From the NCBI GenBank assembly GCA_963825685.1, contig CAWGUD010000018.1, forward strand, positions 1-64,000: a DNA stretch of 64,000 nt. The letters are read 5' to 3'. This document shows positions 1-10,120 of this stretch, in pieces. The notes under the pieces were generated by a model. It saw nothing but the letters and a program-made list of their open reading frames with translations. It was not told the origin of the DNA and did no database searches. Every line of letters starts with the position of its first letter. The stretch's first letter is position 1. The DNA comes from JAOUEA01 sp963825685 (GTDB taxonomy: Bacteria > Actinomycetota > UBA4738 > HRBIN12). The translations under genes and the position numbers were made by a program.

Positions 1-54
1 CTTCGAGTCGGCGACGATCTGCTCGGCGGTGAGCGACGTGACCTCGGTTGCCAT
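1..54 (-). CDS. N-terminus of a gene truncated by the window edge, possibly an aminotransferase
   Basis: Eighteen codons starting at ATG 54 are visible and begin MATEVTSLTAEQIVADSK. The start lies 18 bp downstream of the ABC ATPase stop on the same strand, so this is probably the last visible gene of the transporter operon. Class III aminotransferases that accompany polyamine importers often have a similar N-terminal stretch before their first conserved motif, but 18 residues are too few to assign a family. The gene itself is well supported by operon position; the function is a guess. Confidence 0.5.
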   Translation of the reverse strand, partial: MATEVTSLTAEQIVADSK

Positions 55-72
55 GGCGCTGGTCCTCTCTCG

Positions 73-1256
<1,184 letters not shown>

Positions 1257-1260
<4 letters not shown>

Positions 1261-2168
1261 GACTCGATCCTGTTCAGTCGGGCGAGCCGGTAGGCGACGA
1301 GCGCCAGCAACACCGACATCGCGAGCAGCAAGAAGTTCAGGGCGGAGCCGACCCCCAGTCCCCCTGGCCGAGGATCAGGTCGCGCACGCGCTGGCCCATC
1401 ATGTAGGACCCGGTGCCCCCGACGATGTCGGAGGTCACGAAGTCGGTGAGCATCGGGATGTACACGAGGATCATCGCGACGAAGATGCCCGGTGCCGCGA
1501 GCGGGATCAGGATCTTGCGGGCCTGCTGCCACCACCCCGCGCCGAGATCGGTCGCGGCCTCGAAGGTGGCGGGCTCGATCGCCTTCATCGCCGCGTAGAT
1601 CGGGATCGTCGTGTACGTGATGTACGTCGTCGAGAGCGTGAGGATCACCGCGAACTGGCTGTACAGCAGCCACTCCACCGGCGGCCCCGGGATCAGCCAG
1701 TTGAGGATGCCGTTGCGACCCAGGATGACCTGCCAGGCGTAGACCTTCACGACCGGCGCGAGCTCGTCGGCGAGCACGAGCGCGAGCAGCAGGAACAGCT
1801 CCCACTTCCCGGATTTGAAGACCATGAAGTAGGCGAGGGGGATCGCGACCAGCAGCATCGCGATCATCGCAGTGGTCGCGATCGTGAACGTGGTCCAGGC
1901 GATGTGCGGGTTCAGCGGGTTCGTCAGCACCTCGATGTAGTGATCGAGCGTGTAACCGCTGTCGACGCGCCGGGGGGAACTTCACCACGCTCATCTGCAC
2001 CATGATCAGGAACGGCACGAGGAACAGCACGATCAACAGCGTGACGGGCGCGAACAGGATGCCGAACGCGCCGCGGGCCCCGCCGGGCCGTCGAGGGCCC
2101 CGCCGAGCGCGGCCGGTGTCGTCGGACGCGCCGATCCCGACGCCGAGCGTCTCCTGCAGCTCCGCCAT
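1257..2168 (-). CDS. ABC transporter permease, PotB-like (two frameshifts)
   Basis: This is an inner-membrane permease of the spermidine/putrescine-type importer. From ATG 2168 the frame encodes a cytoplasmic leader and a first membrane segment ending near FLIMVQMSVVKF. The frame changes near 1965-1975, beside a run of six G. It continues through several membrane helices and an EAA-type loop (EAATDLGAGWW), then changes again near 1357 at a G run before the last helix ending in LARLNRIES. With both indels corrected the product is about 303 residues, normal for the family. The stop overlaps the ATPase start. Frameshifts at homopolymers suggest sequencing indels rather than a pseudogene. Confidence 0.85.
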
Positions 2169-2170
2169 CG

Positions 2171-3086
2171 CTACGTCCTCGCCCCCGCCGCGACCGCCTC
2201 GGTGCCCGCGATCATTTCCTTGGTCGCCTGGTCGCCGCTCCGCAGGCGCATCAGCTTGAGGGCGAACCAGATCAGCACGACCTGGGCGACCGAGATCAGC
2301 GCGGAGATCGCGTTCACGATCGCTGTGTGGTCGGGGCTGCGCACGTTCGAGTACACCCAGACGGGGAACGTCTGCTGGAACCCGAGGGTGAACGCGCTGA
2401 TCTCGTAGTTGTTGAACGACCACGCGAACGCGAAGATGCCGGCCGCCGCCAGCGCCGGGCCGATGTGCGGCAGGATGATGTGTCGCAGCACCTGCAACCG
2501 CGAGCATCCGAGGTCGATCGCGGCCTCTTCCTGCACCTTCTGGAACCGGAAGAGCTGTGCGGCCACGATCGCGGTCACGAGCGGGAACGTGCACACCGTC
2601 TGGGTCATGACGACGGTCTTCAGGCTGAGGTCGATGTCGGCGCGCGGCGTACCGCAGCGCGGCGATGCCGATTGTCATCAGCCACGGCAGCACGAGCGGC
2701 GCGCCGACGAGGCCGCCGATCACCCCGCGGCCGCGGAACCGGAACCGCGTGAGCCCGAACGCGGCCAGAGTGCCGAGCACGAGGCAGAGGGGCGCCACGA
2801 CGAACGCCACCTGGAAGGAGTTCTTCAACGCCGTGCGCAGCACCGGGTCGGTCAGGGCCTCCGTGTACCACTTCGTCGTCACGCCCTCGAGCGGGAAGGC
2901 GAGGATGTTCGAATCGTTGAACGAGAACAGCACGAGGATCACGAGCGGCCCGAACAGCATCAGGCCCACGATCGCGAGGAACGCTCGCCAGCCCCAGGTG
3001 TTCAGCACCCGCCGCCGGCGCCAACGTGCGGCGCCGGCGGTGTCGGCGACGGCGAGGCCCGAGCGCTCGACCGCCTGGGTCGCCAC
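2171..3086 (-). CDS. ABC transporter permease, PotC-like (one frameshift)
   Basis: This is the second permease of the importer. The GTG start at 3086 overlaps the TAG stop of the binding-protein gene by one base (TAGTG), which favours it over GTG 3110. The N-terminal half has a first helix (FLAIVGLMLFGPLVILVLF) and runs to LPWLMTIGIAAL. A one-base gain near 2640 moves the frame, and the C-terminal half carries the EAA loop (EEAAIDLGCSRLQVLRHIILP), then the final helices. The corrected length is about 304 residues. It ends 2 bp before the PotB-like start. Confidence 0.87.
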
Positions 3087-4210
3087 TACGACGCCTTCAC
3101 CTCGGTCCACGCAGCCACCCAGGCGGCACGGTCATCGGGCGGGCTCGCCGGGATCGCGTTCTCGAGGGTGAACAGCGAGTCGAGCGATGCCTCTTCGACG
3201 ACCTTCTGGGGCACCGCGTCGATGATGCCCGTGTTCGACGTCAGGTAGTTCCAGGTCGTCGCGGCGTAGATCTGCGGCGGCAGGCTCGTGTACCAGTTCA
3301 GCAGCGCATAGGCGGCATCGAGGTTCTCCTCGGCGATGTCGGGGCTGATGCCGTAGCCGCAGGTCCAGAGCATCTGGCCTTCCTCGGCCGCGGCGAACTG
3401 CACGTTCATGCCGTCCTGGTCCCGCAGCTGCTTCGCGATGCCGGGGTATCCGCTGGCGATCACGATCTCGCCGGACTTGAACTGGGCCTTCACGTCGGAC
3501 TGACCCTTCCAGAACGTGCGGAACTGGCCGCGGTTGTCGATCAGGAACTGCTTCACCATCTCGAGCTCGTCGGGCGTCATCTCGAGCGGGTTCTCGATGC
3601 CGTTGGCGAGGGCTCCCACATCGAGCGCGGTGATCGCGAGGTCCTCGAGCGACGCGCGGCCCGCGTACTGAGGGTCGAACAGGTCGGTCCACGACGTCGG
3701 CGGGGTCGTGACCTCGTCGGCGTTGTACATGATGCCCGCCGTGCCGGCGTCGACCGGCACGATGAAGATCTCGCCGTCGACCTGCACGCCCGGGAGCTCC
3801 TTCATGCCGGGCCAGATGTCGTCCCAGTTCTCGAGGCGGCTCTCGTCGAGCGGCTGGTACATGCCCTTGTTCACCATCTCGAGGGTGGCCTCGTCGACGC
3901 AGCTGTTGACCACGTCGGCCTCGAAGCCGGCCTGGATCTTCGCGACGGCCTCCTCGTTGCTGCCGAACGAGGCGGTCTCGAGCTCGATGTTCGGGTACAT
4001 CTCGAAGAACGTCTCCATGTACTCCGGGTCGAACCCGTCGGAGTAGGAGTAGAGCCGGAGCGTCCCCGTGATGTCGGCGGGATCGGCCGGCGCCGTGCTC
4101 GTGCCGCCGTCGCCGCTGTCGGGTGCGGCATCGTCATCGCCGCATGCCGCCGCCAGCAGCGAGAACGTCGCCACGACCGCCAGGCCGCGCAGGAACCGGT
4201 TCCGCGTCAT
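3086..4210 (-). CDS. Extracellular solute-binding lipoprotein, PotD-like
   Basis: This 374-residue periplasm-facing binding protein delivers substrate to the adjacent permeases. The N-terminus has a lipoprotein signal peptide with lipobox LAAAC and acylated Cys23, then an acidic Ala/Asp-rich linker. The mature part begins TLRLYSYSDGFDPEYMETF, typical of the spermidine/putrescine-binding class. Gene order D-C-B-A puts the binding protein first, nearest the operator-bearing promoter. The family covers polyamines and other amines, so the true ligand cannot be read from sequence alone. Confidence 0.9.
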   Translation of the reverse strand: MTRNRFLRGLAVVATFSLLAAACGDDDAAPDSGDGGTSTAPADPADITGTLRLYSYSDGFDPEYMETFFEMYPNIELETASFGSNEEAVAKIQAGFEADVVNSCVDEATLEMVNKGMYQPLDESRLENWDDIWPGMKELPGVQVDGEIFIVPVDAGTAGIMYNADEVTTPPTSWTDLFDPQYAGRASLEDLAITALDVGALANGIENPLEMTPDELEMVKQFLIDNRGQFRTFWKGQSDVKAQFKSGEIVIASGYPGIAKQLRDQDGMNVQFAAAEEGQMLWTCGYGISPDIAEENLDAAYALLNWYTSLPPQIYAATTWNYLTSNTGIIDAVPQKVVEEASLDSLFTLENAIPASPPDDRAAWVAAWTEVKAS

Positions 4211-4260
4211 CGTGTACCCCTCCGTATCGTCGCCGAGACCCGATCGTGACCCGCGGGGCG

Positions 4261-4290
4261 ACCGTATCCGGCGAGGTTGCAGATTGTCAA
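4261..4290 (-). promoter_or_regulatory. Predicted sigma-70-type promoter of the transporter operon
   Basis: On the minus strand a perfect TTGACA (4290-4285) is followed after 18 bp by TACGGT (4266-4261), about 50 bp upstream of the binding-protein start. The -35 hexamer lies inside the palindromic operator at 4285-4299, so a bound repressor would block the polymerase. Confidence 0.6.
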
Positions 4291-4299
4291 CCGTTGACA
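4285..4299. promoter_or_regulatory. Operator palindrome upstream of the transporter operon
   Basis: TGTCAAC-C-GTTGACA is a perfect 7+1+7 inverted repeat. It matches the consensus TGTCRAC-N-GTYGACA shared with four other promoters in this window and overlaps the predicted -35 box of the transporter promoter. The nearby GntR-family gene is the likely binder. Confidence 0.75.
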
Positions 4300-4366
4300 G
4301 CCGGTGACAGACTCTCGCGGGTCCATCTATCCGTACGAGGATCGAGGGGGGTTGAGCGTGCGAACG

Positions 4367-5047
4367 TCAGTCGTTCGCGGCCATGACGCCGGCGATCAGG
4401 CCACCGGCATGCTCGGCGTGCTCGTTCAGCAGCCTGGCGGCCGTCTCCTCGTCGCCGGCCTCGATCGCCTCGACGAGTGGCCGATGCTGCCGCGAGATCT
4501 CGTCGAGGGACCGCACGACGTGCTCGTCGAGCCTCAAGAGGCCGCGCAGGGTCGGCACGTATCGCATGAACACCTCGTGGATCCGGGAGTTCCCGCACAG
4601 CTCGCAGAGCCCCTCGTGGAACGCGAGGTCGGCGCGGCTGGCGGCAACCGCGTCGCCGGCATCGACGGCCCGGTCGATCTCGTCGGCCAGCGCCCGCAGT
4701 CGCGACAGGACGGTCGGGTCCTTGGACCGCGCGATCATGCGCCCGGCACGGCCCTCGAGCGCGGCCCGCAGGCCGTAGATCTCTCGGACGTCGTGCGCGG
4801 TGAGGCTGACGACGAACGTGCCTCTGCGGGGCTCCTCCTTCAAGAGGCCCTCGGCCCGGAGCAGCTTGAACGCCTCGCGCACCGGCCCACGGCTGATGTT
4901 GAGCTGCTCGGCGATCTTCGCCTCGACGAGGTGCTCGCCCTGCTTGAACCCGCCGTCGAGGATCTGTTCCCTGATGCGATCGGCGGCGTCCTCGGCGAGG
5001 GAACGCGGCGCCTCAAGCGGCCTGAGGGTGGACGATGGCTCGCTCAT
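4367..5047 (-). CDS. GntR-family transcriptional regulator, FCD subfamily
   Basis: This 226-residue protein has an N-terminal winged helix-turn-helix (about residues 14-82, with LAEDAADRIREQILDG and ISRGPVREAFKLLRAEGLL). An all-helical FCD ligand-binding domain follows (about 90-220, with the DLAFHEGLCELCGN helix). I chose ATG 5047, not 5092, because the longer form would translate through the operator and promoter. The gene is divergent from the enolase-family gene and two overlapping operator sites lie between them, so autoregulation is expected. FCD ligands are usually small organic acids; the ligand here is probably an intermediate of the surrounding pathway. Confidence 0.93.
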   Translation of the reverse strand: MSEPSSTLRPLEAPRSLAEDAADRIREQILDGGFKQGEHLVEAKIAEQLNISRGPVREAFKLLRAEGLLKEEPRRGTFVVSLTAHDVREIYGLRAALEGRAGRMIARSKDPTVLSRLRALADEIDRAVDAGDAVAASRADLAFHEGLCELCGNSRIHEVFMRYVPTLRGLLRLDEHVVRSLDEISRQHRPLVEAIEAGDEETAARLLNEHAEHAGGLIAGVMAAND

Positions 5048-5069
5048 GGGGCGGAGCGTAGCACGGCGA

Positions 5070-5092
5070 TGTCGACTGTCGACCATCGACAA
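5070..5092. promoter_or_regulatory. Double operator between the GntR regulator and the enolase-family gene
   Basis: Two overlapping copies of the 15-bp motif occur: TGTCGAC-T-GTCGACC at 5070-5084 and TGTCGAC-C-ATCGACA at 5077-5091 when the shared T is counted. Each has one mismatch to TGTCRAC-N-GTYGACA. A TACGCT -10 box for gntR lies at 5060-5055 on the minus strand, so the operator sits over its -35 region. Confidence 0.7.
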
Positions 5093-5115
5093 CGCGGCCA
5101 GGACCGGGATGCTCG

Positions 5116-6237
5116 ATGGGCCTGATCGCGCACGTCGAGGCGCGGGCGCTCGGCCCCGACGTCGACCGGTTCCGGTACACGGCGCGGTCCGACGAGGTGT
5201 TCACGACCACCACCCTGGTGAGGATCACCGACGACGACGGCACGACCGGCGTCGGGGCGTACGACTCCGACACGTTCGGCGGCCACGACCGGGCGCCGCT
5301 CGAGACCCTTCGGACGATCGTGCCTCGTCTGATCGGGCTCGACGCCGATGACCGAGATCACGTCGCGGCGATGCTGACCGAGGACGGCACGTCGCCGTTC
5401 CCGCCCGCGGTGCGCTCCACGATCGACATCGCCCTGTGGGACCTCGCGGCCCGGCGCGCCGGCCGCACGCTCTGCGAGGCTCTCGGCGGTCGGGCCGGCG
5501 CGCCGTCACTGCCCGCCTACGCCTCGGTCCCGCTGCTCGACGACGAGGCGGCCTATGTCTCGTCGATCCGCGACCTCGTCACCCAGGGGTTCGGCGCAGT
5601 GAAGCTGCACGCTTGGGGGGATCCCGCGCGCGACGCCGAGCTCGTCCGCGCCGTCCGGGACGCGTTCCCCGATCTCACCGTGATGCACGACGCGGAAGGC
5701 CGCTACGACCGCGAGGGTGCCGAGCTCGTCGCGCGAGCCTGCGCCGAGGGCGGCGTCCGGTGGTTCGAGGCGCCGCTGCCCGACTTCGACCTCGAGGGGT
5801 TCCGGGCGTTGCGCCGGGCCGTGCCCGGCGTGCCGATCCTCGCCGCCGGTGATGCGATCTGGGAGCCGCGACTCCTCGCCGATGCCCTGCGCGACCCGCC
5901 TTGGGACGCCCTGCGGTTCGACGTCTCGTTCGCCGGCGGTCCGACGGCGGCGCGCGACCTGTTCGCCGTCGCGGCCGAGGCCGGGCTCGACGTCGAGCTG
6001 ATCAGCTACGGGCATACCGTGATCCAGGCGGCGAACCTGCACACCGCGCTGGCGTTCGGCCGCACCACCTACTTCGAGCAGGCCGTGCCCCCCGAGCCGT
6101 TCGAGCACGGCGTGCGCACCACGATCCGAACGGAGCACGATGGCCTCGTGCACGCGCCCGACGGACCGGGCCTCGGCATCGAGATCGACGACACGGCGGT
6201 CGAGCAGGCCACGATCGCGCTCGTGACGAGCGCCTGA
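5116..6237 (+). CDS. Enolase-superfamily enzyme, mandelate racemase/muconate lactonizing type
   Basis: This 373-residue protein has the two-domain fold of the superfamily: an N-terminal capping domain (about 1-125) and a barrel. Visible catalytic positions are K163 with H165 (KLH instead of the more common KxK), metal ligands D192 (HDAEG), E218 (FEAPLP) and D246 (AAGDA), and H300 (SYGHT). E321 is near the C-terminal end of the barrel. The residues are consistent with abstraction of a proton alpha to a carboxylate, giving dehydration or epimerisation of an acid. The exact substrate is unknown. It is divergent from gntR and 21 bp upstream of the SDR gene. Confidence 0.88.
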   Translation: MGLIAHVEARALGPDVDRFRYTARSDEVFTTTTLVRITDDDGTTGVGAYDSDTFGGHDRAPLETLRTIVPRLIGLDADDRDHVAAMLTEDGTSPFPPAVRSTIDIALWDLAARRAGRTLCEALGGRAGAPSLPAYASVPLLDDEAAYVSSIRDLVTQGFGAVKLHAWGDPARDAELVRAVRDAFPDLTVMHDAEGRYDREGAELVARACAEGGVRWFEAPLPDFDLEGFRALRRAVPGVPILAAGDAIWEPRLLADALRDPPWDALRFDVSFAGGPTAARDLFAVAAEAGLDVELISYGHTVIQAANLHTALAFGRTTYFEQAVPPEPFEHGVRTTIRTEHDGLVHAPDGPGLGIEIDDTAVEQATIALVTSA

Positions 6238-6258
6238 GGCGAGAGGAGCACGAGGACG

Positions 6259-7083
6259 ATGCGGTTCGAGGGACGACGGGTGATCGTGACCGGCGCGTCG
6301 CGTGGCATCGGGCGCGGCATCGTCGACGCCTTCCTCGAGGAAGGCGCGGCGGTGCTCGCCACCGACGTGCTCGACGACGGCCTGGCCGCGCTCGTGGACG
6401 GCCATCCCCACGCCGACCGGCTCGCCACGCACGTGGCGGACCTGGGCTCGATCGACGGACCGCGCGGCGTCGTGACGGCTGCGCTCGAGGCGCTCGGAGG
6501 CGTGGAGGTGCTCGTCAACAACGCCGGCATGCAGCCCGACGGCGCTGCCCTCGACGTGGGAGCCGGCGACTTCGACGCGACGTTCGCGGTGAACGTCCGC
6601 GCCCCCATGCTCACGATGCAGGAAGCCTGCCGGCACTGGATCGACCGAGGATCGTCCGGCGCGATCGTGAACATCGCCAGCGCGAACGCGTTCCAGAACG
6701 AGTCGCCCGAGTCGATCTACAACGCGTCGAAGGCGGCGCTCGTCGCCTTGACGAAGGCCTTCGCCCACGAGATGGGTCACCACGGCATCCGCGCGAACTG
6801 CGTCGCGCCCGGCGAGACGATCACCCCCGAGGCGGAAGCCGAGATGGCCGCCGACCCGGCCGAGCGCGCGCTGGTGCACCGGTACCTCGCGAAGATCCCG
6901 TTGCGCTACGCGGGCACGCCCCGCGACCAGGCGATGGCCGTGCTGTTCCTCGCGAGCGACGACGCCCGCTTCATCTCGGCCCAGACGCTGATCGTCGACG
7001 GCGGGGAACTGGGCGGCGGCGGCTGGTACGACGAGGCCGCAGCCCCGCCGCTGCCGCCGCCGGATCGCCCCGTCACCGGCTGA
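6259..7083 (+). CDS. SDR-family NAD(P)-dependent oxidoreductase
   Basis: This 274-residue classical short-chain dehydrogenase/reductase has the cofactor motif TGASRGIG at 11-18, NNAG at 87-90, S141, and the catalytic YxxxK pair Y154/K158. The C-terminal DGG motif is followed by a proline-rich tail. It follows the enolase-family gene closely with a GAGAGGAG-type ribosome binding site, so the two probably share a transcript and act in sequence on a hydroxy or keto acid. The substrate is not predictable. Confidence 0.93.
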   Translation: MRFEGRRVIVTGASRGIGRGIVDAFLEEGAAVLATDVLDDGLAALVDGHPHADRLATHVADLGSIDGPRGVVTAALEALGGVEVLVNNAGMQPDGAALDVGAGDFDATFAVNVRAPMLTMQEACRHWIDRGSSGAIVNIASANAFQNESPESIYNASKAALVALTKAFAHEMGHHGIRANCVAPGETITPEAEAEMAADPAERALVHRYLAKIPLRYAGTPRDQAMAVLFLASDDARFISAQTLIVDGGELGGGGWYDEAAAPPLPPPDRPVTG

Positions 7084-7098
7084 GCGTGCGCCCGGCCC

Positions 7099-7557
7099 TC
7101 ACGCGACCGGCACCTCGATCTCCGTCTCCGCCCGGTCCATGCCGACCACGTGCGGGTCGTTCAGGTAGTGCTCCCGCGGCGGCCCCATGATCTGCCGGCC
7201 GTGCTCGTCGATCCACGCGGTCAACGCCGCGTACGCCCCTCGCGACGCGTCGTAGGGACCGGTGTGCACGACCGCGGCCATCGTCCCTCCGTGCAGCGTC
7301 GTGACCTCGATCCCCTCCGGTGGATCGAACGGCGTGGCGACCGGCATGAAGACCTCGATGTCGGCGACCTCGGGCTCCTGGATCTCGTGCATCACGATGC
7401 CGGGCATGCCCTCGCCGTAGCCCACCGGTCCGACGCACTCCATCAGTCGCTCGAACGCGAACGGAACCACGTCGGGGATGCGATCGGGTGTGATGCGCTG
7501 GCGGATCGACGCCACCAGCTCGTCGGGTTCCTCCTTGATCATCACGTCGTAGAACAT
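7099..7557 (-). CDS. GyrI-like / AraC effector-binding domain protein
   Basis: This 152-residue protein matches the small-molecule-binding SHS2 domain seen in GyrI and in the C-terminal part of some AraC regulators. Visible segments are VFMPVATPFDPPEGIEV, GTMAAVVHTGPYDA, then AYAALTAWIDEHG and the terminal TEIEVPV. There is no DNA-binding domain. The ATG at 7557 is preceded by a near-perfect AAGGAGGT, which fixes the start. The gene is convergent with the SDR gene, so it is probably a separate transcription unit. It likely binds a hydrophobic or cationic ligand. Confidence 0.8.
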   Translation of the reverse strand: MFYDVMIKEEPDELVASIRQRITPDRIPDVVPFAFERLMECVGPVGYGEGMPGIVMHEIQEPEVADIEVFMPVATPFDPPEGIEVTTLHGGTMAAVVHTGPYDASRGAYAALTAWIDEHGRQIMGPPREHYLNDPHVVGMDRAETEIEVPVA

Positions 7558-7732
7558 AGGACCTCCTTCGCTCCTGCAGCCACCGTGGCATGCAAGGGCG
7601 CGCCGGAACCCGTCGGATGGCCCCTCGGTATCGGGACCGCGCGCCCGAGCCCGCTCCGACCGTGTCCCGATCGCTCCCGATCCAGGACCCGGCCGACGAT
7701 ACGATCGACCGGTCGACCAGGAGGGAGCCCAG

Positions 7733-8791
7733 GTGCGCGCACCCCGTTCCACGCTCACGATCGTCGTCGTCGTCGGCCTCGTCGGCGGTGTCGCCGGCAC
7801 GGCCGCCGCGACCACTCCGGAGCGCCGTGTCCTCGATCGAGCCCTCGACCGGGGCTCCGCGGAGCGGGGCATCGCCGGTGCGACGGCGACCTACCTCACG
7901 ACCAGGCCGTTCACGGTCGCCGGCTCGCCGTACGAGTGGCAGATCGAGGTGTCGCAGTCCGATCCCGGACCCGGCTCGCCGCCGAACGACCCGGACATGC
8001 GCATCATCGCCTCGCGCCGACCGGCGACGGGAAGCCGCCCGATGCAGGCGCACATCTGGGAGTTCGATCTCGCCGCGGGGTCCCTCGACTTCAACGGCGA
8101 GCTCCGGCAGGTCGGTCTGGACACGGGGCTCATCCCCGCATACGGCGCGATCTTCATGGACCTGGAAGACCTGAGCGCGGTGCGCACATCGAAGCTCCGT
8201 TGTCCGAAGACCGACGAGGTGCTTTCGACACGATCGGTCCGCAAGGGCGTGCTGCGCGGATCGATGACGTTCCTCCCCGGCTACGTCGATCCCCAGTTCC
8301 CCGACGATGTGAACATCACGCACGTGCGGGCCACGATCGAACAGACCCGGTACACGGGCCGGGACTGCGAATACGGGAACCCCTGCACCCCGGGCAAGGT
8401 GCTCACCGGTAGTCAGCCGACGGGGGTCGGCGAGGGCTACCTGATCGTGGCCGGACGCGAGGGCCGCGACAACGTCTTCCTGTTCCAGGCATTCGAGACG
8501 GTGGGCGCCGCCGACCTCGTGCACTTCGTGGTCGCGACCGCCGACGAGCCGTCGCTCTTCCTCACCCCCACGTCGACCGAGGTCACGGGTGACATCGCGG
8601 CGCCGTTCTTCGATCCCGGCGGGTCGATGTCATGGACGAAGGGAACGAAGGAGGTCGACGTCGGGCCGAGATGCCGACGGACGACCTGGCAGCTCCTCAC
8701 GCCGACCGGCTCTCTCGAGGCTCGCCTCGATTCGGGTGACCAGACGTTCGCCGCGCCGCCCGCCGGACTCGAGACTGCGGTGCGCCGCTAG
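7733..8791 (+). CDS. Secreted protein of unknown function
   Basis: This 352-residue protein starts at GTG 7733 after an AGGAGG ribosome binding site. It has a short basic N-terminus, a hydrophobic core (TIVVVVGLVGGVAGTAAA) and a likely signal peptidase site near residue 26. The mature part is Gly/Pro/Thr-rich with paired cysteines, which suggests an extracellular beta-rich protein. I do not recognise the family. Its 3' end overlaps the convergent SMP30 gene by 4 bp. Confidence 0.75.
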   Translation: MRAPRSTLTIVVVVGLVGGVAGTAAATTPERRVLDRALDRGSAERGIAGATATYLTTRPFTVAGSPYEWQIEVSQSDPGPGSPPNDPDMRIIASRRPATGSRPMQAHIWEFDLAAGSLDFNGELRQVGLDTGLIPAYGAIFMDLEDLSAVRTSKLRCPKTDEVLSTRSVRKGVLRGSMTFLPGYVDPQFPDDVNITHVRATIEQTRYTGRDCEYGNPCTPGKVLTGSQPTGVGEGYLIVAGREGRDNVFLFQAFETVGAADLVHFVVATADEPSLFLTPTSTEVTGDIAAPFFDPGGSMSWTKGTKEVDVGPRCRRTTWQLLTPTGSLEARLDSGDQTFAAPPAGLETAVRR

Positions 8792-9657
8792 AGGCGCGGC
8801 CGACGCAGCGGCGAGCCCCGCACACCGAGGTCCGCGATCGCGAGGAACTCCTCGCCGACGCATGCCGCGACCACGAACTCGAGGTCCGAGCCGCAGAACG
8901 CGATGTTCGTCGGCGCGTTCAGGTGAACGGCCTCCCAGTCCTCGACCACCGTCTCCACCGTGCCGTCGGGGCGGATGCGGTCGATGCGGTCCGGCGTGTA
9001 ATGCGCGACGTAGCAGTTGCCGTCGACGTCGTAGGCGACGCCGTCGGGCACCGTGTGGAACAGCTCCGCCATGACCTCCGGCGCGCCCGCCCCCCCGTCG
9101 GCCTCGATCGAGATGCGCCAGATCCGGCCGCCCTCGAAGTCGGCCGGATGCGACTGCGCGACGACGAGGGCGTCGCCCGACGGCGAGAGCGTGACGCCGT
9201 TCGGGTAACCATCGATCGCCGTCGTCCATACGGTGGTCTCCCCGCTCGGCGCGACGCGGAAGATCGCCGGGTTCTCCGAGCCGGTCACGTACATCGTGCC
9301 GTCGTCGGCGAAGACGGGCGAGTTCGGGTCGTCGAGGGGTCGCTCCGGCGCGCCCTTCGTATACGTCTCGACCTCGCCGCTCGCCGCGTCGACACGCACG
9401 ACCTCCTGCCGGTGCCAATCACACGCGTAGATACGGCCGAACGCATCGACGGCCATGCCGAGCACGCTGCCGCCGGTGTTCGCGACCTCGTCGATCCCGC
9501 CGTCGAGGCCGACCGCGTAGATCTGCCCGCCCTCGCCTCCGCAGTAGACGCGCTCGGTGAGCGGATCCCAGCAGAGCGCCTCGGGATGCTGGAGCGGACG
9601 CGCGAGCTCGCGGAACACGGTCCGCGGGAACAACGGTTCCGTCGGGTCTCCGCTCAC
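8788..9657 (-). CDS. SMP-30/gluconolactonase-like beta-propeller protein
   Basis: This 289-residue protein has repeated propeller blades (GGEGGQIYAVGLDG, GMAVDAFGRIYACD, PVFADDGTMYVTGS, VTLSPSGDALVVAQS, GVAYDVDGNCYVAHY). The fold is typical of lactonases and related esterases that use a bound divalent metal. There is no signal peptide. The GTG start overlaps the grdA stop (GTGA), so it is the last gene of the reductase operon. A clear paralogue lies at 15652-16498. Its role may be to hydrolyse a lactone or ester in the same pathway. Confidence 0.88.
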   Translation of the reverse strand: MSGDPTEPLFPRTVFRELARPLQHPEALCWDPLTERVYCGGEGGQIYAVGLDGGIDEVANTGGSVLGMAVDAFGRIYACDWHRQEVVRVDAASGEVETYTKGAPERPLDDPNSPVFADDGTMYVTGSENPAIFRVAPSGETTVWTTAIDGYPNGVTLSPSGDALVVAQSHPADFEGGRIWRISIEADGGAGAPEVMAELFHTVPDGVAYDVDGNCYVAHYTPDRIDRIRPDGTVETVVEDWEAVHLNAPTNIAFCGSDLEFVVAACVGEEFLAIADLGVRGSPLRRPRL

Positions 9658-10112
9658 GCTTCACCTCGTGCGCGCTTCATCGCGGCCTTCACCTCGTCGA
9701 CGTCGAGCGTCATCTCGAAGAAGCCGATCTGCGCCTCGTAGACGCCGTCGTCGGCCTGGTCCTTCACCTCGTCCTCGAACACGTGCAGTACGGGGAGTCC
9801 CAACTGGACCCCCGCCAATGGACCCACCCAGGCCGGATCGCCGTCGCGGACGGTCTCGGCGGCCACCTCGACGGCCTCCGCATCGGCCGCGCCGAGCATC
9901 ACCACGAGGTCGTCGCTGCCGATCTCATCGACGATCCGCTTGATCAGTGCCTGGTTGTCGGGGTCCATGGCGCCCGACGCCGTTCAGACGAAGCACTCCG
10001 TCCTGATCTCGATCACCTCGGCGCCGGCGCTGCGCGCCACCTCGGCGATCGCCTCGCCCGGCACGCTGTCGCGTTCGCCGAGCGCAACCACCTTCTTGCC
10101 CTTGAGCTCCAT
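9654..10112 (-). CDS. grdA: Glycine/sarcosine/betaine reductase selenoprotein A (in-frame TGA read as selenocysteine)
   Basis: From ATG 10112 the frame encodes 152 residues if the TGA at 9986-9984 is read as selenocysteine. The sequence around it is ECFV-U-TASGAM, giving the family's CxxU redox pair as Cys40/Sec43; known GrdA proteins have it at about 41/44. After the TGA the frame continues with LVVMLGAADAEAVEVAAETV, PAWVGPLAGVQLGLPV and YEAQIGFFEM, all characteristic of GrdA. The normal length is about 150-158. Protein A carries a carboxymethyl-selenoether from protein B to protein C and is re-reduced by thioredoxin. The thioredoxin gene is 8 bp upstream. An ordinary gene caller would start at ATG 9968 and lose the active site. 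Confidence 0.93.
9957..9978 (-). promoter_or_regulatory. Candidate SECIS hairpin of grdA
   Basis: Five bases after the TGA, GUCGGG (9978-9973) can pair perfectly with CCCGAC (9962-9957) around a 10-nt loop. The loop begins 11 nt after the UGA and is centred about 16 nt away, near the short end of the usual range for bacterial SECIS elements. The stem is short and the loop is only loosely like characterised ones, so this is tentative. Confidence 0.4.
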
Positions 10113-10120
10113 GTCGGTCC

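Noticed and set aside
9984..9986. TGA in grdA as an ordinary stop followed by a gene starting at ATG 9968
   Set aside because: That protein would lack the redox centre. The read-through gives a full-length GrdA with Cys and Sec at family positions and a good upstream start.
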